From: Apostichopus californicus
Lineage: Eukaryota; Echinodermata; Holothuroidea; Aspidochirotida; Stichopodidae
Length of the DNA stretch: 30,309 bases
Reading direction: 5' to 3'
Assembly (NCBI GenBank): GCA_020650975.1
Contig: JAIPMN010002604.1
Span: forward strand, 1-30,309
The notes beneath the pieces were generated by a model, which did no database searches, was not told the DNA's origin, and was given only the letters and a program-made list of their open reading frames with translations. Numbering within the stretch: position 1 is the stretch's first letter; each line of letters starts with the position of its first letter. Below, one piece after another: positions 1-10,700 of this stretch. The translations under genes and the position numbers were made by a program.

Positions 1-124
1 ATATAGATATATATATATATATAGATATATATAGATATATATAGATATATAGATATATAGATATATAGATATATAGATATATATAGATATATAGATATAT
101 AGATATATAGATATATAGATATAT
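1..124. repeat. (ATATAG)n / AT microsatellite
   Basis: Nearly pure alternation of ATATAG and AT units, running into an AT-rich tail to about position 150. It reaches the window edge, so its full length is unknown. Intronic. Confidence 0.97.
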
Positions 125-230
125 TTACATATATTTAAATATATATGCTATTGTAATAGTTCAAACATACAATCAAGACATGAAAATGTAGCAAGTGGTA
201 TGACATATATTCAATCAATAAAGAGCAATA

Positions 231-290
231 CGCCAGAAACTTCACGACCGGTTTCATCCTTTAGGGACTCACCAGGCGAAGGTAGCTGGA
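231..290. repeat. Possible dispersed-repeat fragment
   Basis: The segment contains CGCCAGAAAC, then TTCACGACCGG, then TTTAGGGACTCACCAGG. Its GC content is higher than the surrounding intron. It resembles, from memory, a short motif found scattered in marine invertebrate genomes. There is only one copy in this window, so the repeat status is inference. Confidence 0.3.
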
Positions 291-3200
291 ATCGAATCAT
301 AATACACTATGGTAAGAGAGAATAGTTTCTGGACTTTCACATCTGTGACAATTAACTCTGGTCTGATAATGCAGTCTTGGCCATGTATGGATATCTTTGC
401 AGGTTATACAAAGAGATTCTCTGTGCCAAAGTTTGAACGACTATTATTGAGGAGAAAACAAGAGAAGCTTAATCATTAACTGAATCCTGTTTGCTCTGAG
501 AATGATCTTTAGTAGACTAACATTCTTCAAACAGATCCAGGTTTAATCTGCAAACTCTGTTCTATTTGACCAAGGATTTTGTCAACTCTGTTGATGTTTC
601 ATGTTGCTTTTTTAATAAAAGGTTTTGAGCTATCTCGAGTGAATCCCAATTTGCTAAGTCAACCTTTCTACCAGGAACTGTTGTCTCTTGGTGGCCACTA
701 ATTTGTTAAATTTGATCACACAGGAAACCAGTGTAATGAAAGTCGTTTTGGTTGTTGAAGTCACAACAATACTGGCAAGTTTAATTGAAAAATGAGAAAC
801 AGTCTATTTGCTGGTTGTCGAAACTCTGTCGACTGTTAAATATTGAATTTAGATCTGTCAATTTGACATCTGTCTACTTTGTCAACAGCTTTTGACTGAA
901 CAGAATATATGATAAGTGTTAAAACGTACTGCCACAACCAGCCTTTTACCTCGCTTTATAATAATAACGTCTGAGTAGATTGTAACATTTACTTTGGTTA
1001 AACATCCAATTGATAGGAAAACTTTTCAGAAGATTGTAAAAATTAAATATATATAAGGGTGAAGTGTCATTTGTACATTAGGCAATAATACAGTGTAAGA
1101 TTTATGTATCTGTAGGATATGATGGAAGCAGTATATACTGCATTTGTTTGAGATTCCTGCTGAAATTCATATTTTTTTCTTTTTAGATAAAAGCACAAAA
1201 CTAGAAGGATATAGGATATAGCTTGCGAGATCTTTTTGCAATTCTTGGTATTGCTACATAGGGTTGACTCTTTTATTTAGTCTTTAATTTAAGTACTATG
1301 TTGAAATATTCCTCGGCTGCACTTAGTGTCAGAAATGGAGATATAGTATCTCATTTTAATGAAGGCCAGACGTTACCATCCACTTGTATGGTATAAACTG
1401 TTATTGAAAGTCATGTCTTGTAAACTTATGTCTTCAAACAAGAAAAGAAAAGAAATCCAGGCATCTTCTCTGTCACTCATACCTGAAATGAATGCTGCCA
1501 AATATTGCTCTTGATGCGCACTGCATCTTAAGTTTCTTGAAATTCATCCTAACAAGATGAATCGAGAGTTACAGATATTTATATAAATATATGAATGTAA
1601 CATGAAGAAGATCAATACTACTTCCAGTTAGTTCCAAAGGTTTTCTTTGGTTATAAGATACCATGAAATATTCATAGATTTTGAAAGAAGCATTTACAAC
1701 AAGGAAAAAAAGGAAAATAAATCAATAAACCACACAAGGAGAAGGAGAAGGGGAAGGAAAAAGAATTCTTGATTGTTTTAGCATATTTTGATAGTAGATA
1801 TGAAACATTATCTGAAGAATGTGGAACAGTATTATATTCATTGTGGAGTTATAAAGTGTTACATTACTTGAAGGTACATTTCATCCACAGTGTCCAAATT
1901 TGTTAATATTGGGTACATGTCTTTAAATATCTAGACCCATTATCTTTACATTGGAGTTTTATATAAAGTTGTATGAACTTTGCTAGGGAATGAAATGTAA
2001 CAAAATTCTCATTTATCATTTTTTTTCCCATTTTATTATTGCTTATGGTTACAACGTTGGTTTTTTGTTCCACTAGTTCAGGTAATCAGGTGTAATTATT
2101 GTTCATGAAAACTGTATAAATCATCTTTGGCTTTGAAACATGAGCAACTAATTACACATTCAGTTGTAAGGGCCATGGACTACAATGCTGGACAGCTCTA
2201 CAGCCAGGTTACCTCCAGGCTATTATAAGCCTTCATTTAGCAATTATGTTCATGTTGATAACTGAAAACTTAAGGTTTATTGAGGGATAAGTTTGTGTTT
2301 AGTATTCTCATAGTTTTCAAGCTCCAGTCAGGGAGCTGCTCTTGATTGGATACCATCCTCTTGATGAATTATTTCTTCAGTGTTGGTGTCCCAGTGTAGG
2401 TCACCAGCTATTAAGATTCACAGCACGTCTGTGGCACCCTGTGTACTGTCAGTGTGTCTTCAGCGTAATGAGTAACCGGATAACTTACAACGTTTGGTAT
2501 TTGGATCCTGTGTGTGTGGGTGGGTGTATCGCACGGTGTGTAACATATGGCTGTCTAATCAGTCCCGTATTAAACCCCATTCTGGGTCTGGTTGTTTATG
2601 ACTTAAGATGTTGTTTTAATTAAATATCCTTTTATCATTTCTTTAACCCTTTGAGAGGCACGCACGAAGCAGCACTGGCAGTGTGTTATATAACTGGAGT
2701 AAGTTAGAATGTGTTGTTAAGAGGTTCATGTTGACAGGTCGATAGATGATTGTAATGGAGATTTATGGTTGGTCATGTGATTAAATCGTTAGCCTCCGGG
2801 CAGGTATCTTGTAGTGCATACCACCAATTACATCTGAGACGTGTGAGGGGTATTAAATACTTTGTATTCTGATAGTGGACACACAGCCACTGTCTCCAAA
2901 GATGCTTAAACATTTATAATGGATGCTTAGAACGAACAAATCTCATAGATGCTTTAAATCCCCCCAATATGCTTCAAGTCACAAACCATCCAAAATGGTT
3001 AAAGGTAGCAAATCCCACAATTATTTAAATGTCGCAGTTCCCAAAAGGTGCCTAAAAAGTAACAAATGGCTCAAATTAAGGCTTAAAAGTCACAAGTGGC
3101 CATGAAGTCAGAAACTAAGAGTGCATGATCAGTTCACTCTAGGTTATATGTCCTATGAGTTACAACTATAGTAAATGCCAGTACACAGTACTATGCCAGA

Positions 3201-4631
3201 AACATCTTGTATTGAAGGGACGGCTGGACGTTACACACATCTCTCCTACAGTACAATACACATTGGTCGTTCCTTGTTGAATAATTTGCATCATTTTTTT
3301 TTGACAAACCAAGTTGATGTTTGGACAATGACAAAGTAAGAAATGGTGTAATATGTGTCTGGCTCACATCGTGACTAGATTTTTAAACTGTTCAATCTAG
3401 TGTATGTATTTCCTATATTTTTTGTTGTCGTTGTCGTTGGTGCTGGATTTCGTTGTTTTTAAGGTACCATCTAATTTTCATATCATTAAATTAATCTTTC
3501 AAAAATTTCCAGTTTTTTAAAACAAGCTGGCTGGCTGTGTTGTGGCTTCTTCCATGCAATCATAACTCAGAACATATTCAGTAACTTAGATAATTTTCTC
3601 AACAGTGCTACAGCAACGATATCACATATGGTCTTTTTCTTTGTAAAATGTATACATTAGTCTAGGCCCATAGCTGCTTCACACATTGTAACAGATTTGC
3701 TTCAAACTACTGTAGCCTACTTTACATATAAAAATCTGGGCGAGTTTGTTTTTGCTATAGTTTACCAGAGTACTCAATTGACATTGCATTGGTTACATAT
3801 TACATGAGGCTGGGGTTGGGATGGTGGTGGGGTTGAGTGAATGCTGAGGTCATCAATTGACCAGACCACTGTCTCCCACCATACTACTGCTATACACCCG
3901 GTACCAATAACTCTAGTGTGAAATAGTGTTAGTGATTTTCTTGTGTTTGATAAGCTGTCAAACAGGATGCTATTTATCACAAAAAAAATAGGGTTTGGTT
4001 AAGTAAATGAAAGTTGAAAATAAATGAGGGTAGAATGGCAGTTATGAAAGTCCCACATCAGTCACTGTGCAACTGTGCAACTAAGTATTTTTACCTTTTT
4101 CGCTTTTTTGTTTCTGCTTGTAAGACATCATATGTGAGAATTAATTCTTTCATAAGTCCTGAAATCAATCCGATCAGAGCAAGAGAAAGTTACATATGTC
4201 AATTAAATTTAAGATATGTCAGGTCAGGCACTTATGGCACACTAGGTGCACCATACACTCCGACCGACAAGGAAGGTTAAAAGTTGTCAGTCTTTAGAGG
4301 TTATCAGTATGCTTCCAAATATGGTAGGAAAGTCAAATAATGGTCACTGATGCATAAAACTGCAAGATGCATTTTATTGATACTCTCAAATTTGTGTGAT
4401 CCCTCACTGCAACATCTTGGCTATACGTGTTGGTGCACCCTCCCTTGCCAATGGGGCAGACACTGTGACCCTCTTTAGAATTACTTCAAACCCTGTTTAG
4501 TTGTTGTACGCCATGTGTGCGTCATACAGCAATATTGCTTGGGAAATATGAAACCATATCTCAAGCTTCCAGTCTGTGTTTTGCTTCACATTCATGTATT
4601 TCAAGGTACTATTTTTTTTTCTATTTTGCAG

Positions 4632-4703
4632 TGTTTGTATGGAGGTTATGTTCACTCAGCAATTGTGCCAACATTCCATCGGAGAAGCTATTGGCTTCTT
4701 CAG
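4632..4703 (+). CDS. CAMTA: CAMTA exon 1 in window: CG-1 domain, histidine/tryptophan core
   Basis: A 72-bp phase 0-0 exon coding 24 residues, beginning CLYGGYVHS and ending RRSYWLLQ. It matches the most conserved stretch of the animal CG-1 DNA-binding domain (family pattern CLYGxYVHSxIVPTFHRRxYWLL). The acceptor is TTTTGCAG and the donor CAG|GTAAGAG. Two longer open frames overlap it but start inside the upstream intron. The chosen frame is the one giving CG-1 sequence and joining in phase to the next exon. Confidence 0.96.
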
Positions 4704-7700
4704 GTAAGAGATAGTTAACATTTGTTGTGACTTACCCCTCCCATACCCCTCCCAAACCCCCCTCCATCCAAAGACTTAACCCATGTTTATTCTGTTTAAA
4801 TAGTACAAATGACCCTTACAGATTTCATGTCTATGTTTTAAGCAAACATTATAGTGAGTGAGATTCCCAACAAACTGGCAAATTTGATAGAACTACCGCA
4901 TCCAGTATCCGCATGTCTGGAACATATAATGGATCTACTTTCTTAAAGTAAATATATTAATGCTACTGTGAAGTTGTCCATTATGAAGCCTAGGTATTCC
5001 CCTATGTACTACTGCTACTGTTCACTAAGTGGTCGTTTTTGTTAACAAACTTAAAATCTAAAGTACATTTACTTGTACTAGTTATGTTTAAACTCTGAAC
5101 TCGCATCATAGCCTGCAGTGTTACTATAGATACGGCAGTGATCCACTAACACTGTAAAGATTCTTGCACACACACTGAACTTTAAACTATAGGCCAACTT
5201 TCATACGTTATACTTTTTCAAATTTCCACTCTTTTTGAAAAATGTAAATTAAATGAAAGTTGCACTTAGTCACAGTTTTCACTTCAAGCATCTGGCAGTT
5301 CATGTCTTATGCAACAGCGACTTAATTTGGGTTTAATTTGCATCGCTGTGGATTATGAATATTTATGAGCTCACACTCTCAGAGAGCAAATTCACCGAAA
5401 GCTAACGGGCGATTGTGTAACATATAAGTTACTCTGTGGGCGCTGTAAAGTCACTGTAGTTGCATACACATTTACCTTGACGGTAAATTCTAACTTGCAG
5501 TGTGTGATAATTGGTAAGCACCTACTACACGATACAGTCAACTCATGAAATCAGTTGAATTACTTTTACAACCAGACAACTCATAGTGTTTTCTCTCCTA
5601 AGTTAGCAAACTTTAGCTCTTGGAAAGTTTTTTTCTTCTAAAAGCCAAAAATTCTCCTTATCCTAAAACTTTAAAATTAATCCCCATTTGAGTATATCTT
5701 ACCAATTAAGTAATTATGATTATTATTAAAATCATGTTTGAATTGTTTTGCTTTCAGAATCCAGACATTGTTTTAGTTCATTATTTAAATGATTGGCAAC
5801 CTCATGAGTCTAAGGGCGGTTCAGAAGACTCGCTGTTGTTCAACCCGGCCCTTGATGGCAAACAATGGAAAGCAGAAGATCTCCTAGCCCAGATACAACC
5901 CATGTGTGAGTACCATAGAAACATGTAGGCCTATATACTCCTAGCCCAGATACAACCCATGTGTGAGTACCATAGAAACATGTAGGCCTATAAACAAGAA
6001 CTCCTAGCCCAGATACAACCCATGTGTGAGTACCATAGAAATGTGTAGGCCTATATACAAGAACTCCTAGCCCAGATCCAACCCATGTGTGAGTACCATA
6101 AGAATGTGTAGGCCTATATACAAGAACTCATAGCCAGATACAACCCATGTGTGAGTACCATAAGAATGTGTAGGCCAATATACAAGAACTCTTAGCCAGA
6201 TACAACCCATGTGTGAGTACCATAAGAATGTGTAGGCCTATATACAAGAACTCATAGCCAGATACAACCCATGTGTGAGTACCATAAGAATGTGTAGGCC
6301 TATATACAAGAACTCATAGCCAGATACAACCCATGTGTGAGTACCATAAGAATGTGTAGGCCAATATACAAGACCTCTTAGCCCAGATATTACCCATGTG
6401 TGAGTACCATAAGAATGTGTAGGCCTATATACAAGAACTCATAGCCAGATACAACCCATGTGTGAGTACCATAAGAATGTGTAGGCCAATATACAAGAAC
6501 TCTTAGCCCAGATATTACCCATGTGTGAGTACCATAAGAATGTGTAGGCCTATATACAAGAACTCATAGCCAGATACAACCCATGTGTGAGTACCATTAG
6601 ATAATGTGGACACGAATGGAAGCATTAACTAAACAAGAACCAGCCAGAGGATACAAAAGCTGACTTAACTGGGGGTACCTAAAAATCTATGAAATAAACC
6701 CTCCCAGGTGGCTGGGCTGGTCTCTAAGAAGTAAGCTTTACTTTCGGAGTTTCCTCACAAGCCCTCTAGCCACTAGGGTTCTTTAACTAGGGGCCCACCT
6801 CCATCTACCAGAGCCAAAGCCTCCCTAGCTTATCAAGAGAGGATTTTAGATTATTTTTAGCATAGGTTTTCATCACCAGATACCTCAGATGGAGGTCCTT
6901 AATAAGAGGAAGACGGATGTTTTTTTACAATTTTTTTTCATTTGAAATAAAATTCAGTAGTAAAAAAGTGGGACACGGTATTGGCTGGTTTGAGAATCTT
7001 CTTAGTAGAAATATACCTACCGAGGGAGATTAAGACAAATATTGAAGGCTGTGATATAAAATTATGTTGTATTTAGAAATTTGGTGTTTTGTGCAGCTTA
7101 AAAGGCGCAAATGCTGCCATAAGTAATAACTATCCTTAATTTAGTGTTATAAATTTGGATCAGGTTTACGGGGAGGAAGACAATTATAATTAATTACTTA
7201 AGCTGTTAAGGGTTATTGAGAAGCCTCCAGGGCTCGCCTAATAGCAACATTAATATGTTTCTTGAAATTAACTTTGTGTATCGTGTCAGCACAGTCTTTA
7301 AACCCACCAGCCTAAATGCCAGAATGCAAGGGAGGGAACATTTCTTCTTCACAGTCTTTTCCCTTTTCAATTGGAATGCCATTTTTCAAAGTGCAGGCAT
7401 ACTGGGTGTATGCTCACACACATGATGATGTGCTTGTATCTCTGAATATGGAAGCAATTACAAACTAACAGTGTGCTGTGAATGTATTTTCCTTTGTAGC
7501 CACTAGAATCTATAGAGTCTGCCTACCTTAGTAAAATACTCTTTAACAGTGTGGATCTGGAAAGTTGATTTTAATTAACAAAGTAAAAATTAAATATTAA
7601 AAAGTTAAAAATATGCTTTTATTTGAACTAAATATAAATACTCTTTGATATTGTGATAAACTTTACATTGTCTCATACTATTTACTCTTTATAAGCAAAT

Positions 7701-10700
7701 GTGTCACAATTTGTGTTACTACGTACCATAGTCAGTTGTAAGGTGATTCATTTATCTTTATTATTTCTCAAACCTGGGCAACGAATCAAACATGAATTAC
7801 AGTGGATCTTAGGTACCATTTTCATCGTCATCGTCAGAAGACACGATAAATGACAGACCAATTCCCTTAGATTTTTTTTTTTTAAGGCTACTTTTGAAGC
7901 AATGGCTCTGTTCGTAGGTCAAAAGGAAACCTGCTTTGTTTCGTTGACTTCAACTGTTGAAGTTTTTCCCCAAGCATGCTCAAGAGATGGCATATGAACT
8001 TTCATTAATATCAAGGGTTTTGTAAGGACATAACCCAAGGTTGCTCTCTGTAGAATCCAGTAGAATGCATAAAAACCTGACAAAAGAAAAAAATAAGTAG
8101 AGAGAGAGAGAGAGGGAGAAAATTTCTTGATTTTCATTACATATCTTCATTTACAAAATAGATTGTTTTGGTCTGGCGCATGGAGGCAGACTGGCGGAAC
8201 GAATCAACCTTGATATCTATCAGGGTGGATAACGTTAGGCCAAGGTTTTAATATTTTGCGTTTTGTCATTTTACAAGTTCTCTTTCCTTCAGTTACTGTT
8301 TTGTTCGTAGTTGGGTACCTTAGGGAAAATAAGGATATTTTACATAAGTTATGATGTAATTACAAGATGCTAGTACTGTAGAAAACCCCAGGATATTCAA
8401 AGAGTTGTTTAATGCTGAATGATGTCTGGTTAGTATGTAAATGTCTGCAATGGAAAACAGTGAGCTCGCAGTATGCCTGGAAGGCTTTCTGTGCCTCGTA
8501 TCCAGAAAGAAATTGCTGAAACAGAATGAAAAAGAATTTGCCATAAATTGCCACATGCGACTGATTTTGATGTAGTAAAGGTTCTCTGGGCTTCATTTAT
8601 ATTTATGACTTTTGAAAAATGTAGTGCATAATGTGAAAAGTGAATGCACACTTGGATTTTTGAAGTACTGTATAGAACAACAACAAGATATAAAGTTGAG
8701 CTTGTATCTGAAAACAAGGACAGAAATCATAGTGTATTATTGGTTTATTACATCACTTACAACTTGTCCATGCTAACAACAAAAGCCTCTGTAACTCTTT
8801 GACACTTACAACTTGTCTAAGTGTTAGATTCTTATAAGGTTGTGTTTTATTCTCTCTCCATATTTTAGGGGTTAAGAGGGTTGTGTAAGACAAAGCCTTT
8901 GCAACAATGTAACTCTGTAACACTGTGTAACACTTACAACTTGTCCATGGTTTAGATTCGCATAAGGTTGGGTTTTTTGCTCGCTCCATATTTTAGGGGT
9001 TAAGAGGGTTGTGTAAGACAAAAGCCTCTGTCACACTCTGTAACACTGTGGCAATCTGTAACACTTACAACTTGTCCATGTGTTAAATTCTTATAAGGTT
9101 TTTTTTCTCTCTCCATATTTTAGGGGTTAAGAGGGTTGCATAAGACAAACGCCTCTGTAACAATGTAACTCTGTATAACACCCTGTAACACTTACAACTT
9201 GTCCATGTGGTAGGTTCTTATACAGTTGTCTTTTTTCTCTCTCTCCATATGTTAGGGGTTAAGAGGGTTGCATAAGACAAACGCCTCTGTAACAATGTAA
9301 CTCTGTATAACACCCTGTAACACTTACAACTTGTCCATGTGGTAGGTTCTTATACAGTTGNCTCTCCATATGTTAGGGGTTAAGAGGGTTGTGTAAGACA
9401 AAAGCCTCTGTAACAGATAACTGTTTAGCAGAATGAAAATCCCTAACAGGACACACGTTTCACAGTAGGCGATGAATACTGCACATGAGTATAGCAGTAT
9501 AGGGTGCAATATGATACAAGCAATGCATTTATTCAAAGTCATGTGGAGTGTGCCAAATATTTGTATCCAAAACTGAAATTGAGAAGAAATGCCACCGAAA
9601 TGAAACCTAGCTGGTCAGACACTAGTTGCTGTTTGGGTTGAAGAGCAATGTGACATTTCTCTTGGGTCAAGAATGTTTAATACCAGACTGGCCTACCAAG
9701 GGATTTACTCAAAATAGAATTACAATTTATCAAACTAAGACCCCCTCTCCCTCTCCTCACCTTATCAAGATTATTGAGCGGGTATTTGACGGATTTGATA
9801 CAATGTTCTAAACAATTCGTCATGCAGACAGTTTCATACTCATATTAATACTTACATGCAAACAGCAAGCTTGAAAATTTGTCAAAATTTGCTTACGTCA
9901 TTATTTGAGGAAATGAAACTTGATTAGTCAAGCTAATCATATTTGTTAACGATTTTTATATGGGAATGTCGTTTTTTTTATTAACATGAACCTCAAAGGG
10001 TGCCTTAGCATGTAATTAATTAAAATACTGCTTTGTAGATGGTTGAAGGCACAGTATCTCATTACCTGAAAACCTTTGCTTTCATTGTCTTACAAAGATT
10101 GCTGTACCTGAGTACATCCTGAAAGGCATTGTCAGAAGAATAAGAAAAGTAGAGTTGAGTTGAAATGAAAATGAATTCTTAATGCACACATTCATCTGGC
10201 TTTGTGGTTGCAGAAAGCTCTTCTTTTTGCTACATTTATTTTTCTTTAGTTTTGGTTGTTTCCACATATATTTTCCAGATTATTTTGGCTTCTAGCCTAT
10301 TGGAAATGAAAATGATATAAAGTTATATATCTATGAATTCAACTTGGGATGTAAGAAGAAATATGTTTTTTTTTCCGAAATTAAGTTATATTATGTTTGA
10401 AAACTGTATAATGCAAATCCCAGGACCATTCCAGAAAATCTGCCTGTGAACACTTTGTTTACGTATCTCATTTTTCAAGATTTATTTCATTACATTTTGC
10501 ACATTTTTATGGTATTTATTTACATTTTTCTTCATATTTTGCAGTCGTTGGGTTAAAGCTGAGAGTGAATGGGAGTACAGAGTCAATTACAGTAAGTATC
10601 ATTTGCATACATTATATTTTCTTTCTCATTTATGATAAAGTAAGCTGGTTTTATTGATAATTCAGAAACGTTAAGAGCAAACCCAACTTGTCATCTCTAC

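Larger units (their letters stand above)
1..4631 (+). other. CAMTA: Upstream intron (partial), no coding exon recognised
   Basis: This 4.6-kb stretch precedes the first recognisable CG-1 exon and ends with the acceptor CTATTTTGCAG at 4621-4631. I looked for the expected preceding CG-1 sequence (the part before CLYGGYVHS) and did not find it, so it is read as the 3' part of a long intron. It holds an ATATAG microsatellite at the very start, a possible dispersed repeat near 231-290, and otherwise AT-rich sequence. A small open frame at 2342-2623 and one at 2923-3105 look like chance: no domain, Cys-rich or repeat-derived composition. Confidence 0.7.

Noticed and set aside
1-124. AT repeat as a replication origin or promoter element
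   Set aside because: It is a simple microsatellite inside an intron with no supporting motif.
2342-2623. Plus-strand open frame of 93 codons
   Set aside because: Its composition is Cys/Val/Tyr-rich and random-looking, with no splice-consistent link to CAMTA and no known domain.
2923-3105. Lys/Ser-rich open frame of 60 codons
   Set aside because: It arises from a degenerate repeated theme (GCTTAAA, AAGTCACAA, CAAATGG) and is not CG-1 sequence.
5881-6600. Regularly spaced ~62-bp repeats considered as a CRISPR array
   Set aside because: The whole unit repeats with no unique spacers, it starts inside a coding exon, and the locus is an animal gene.
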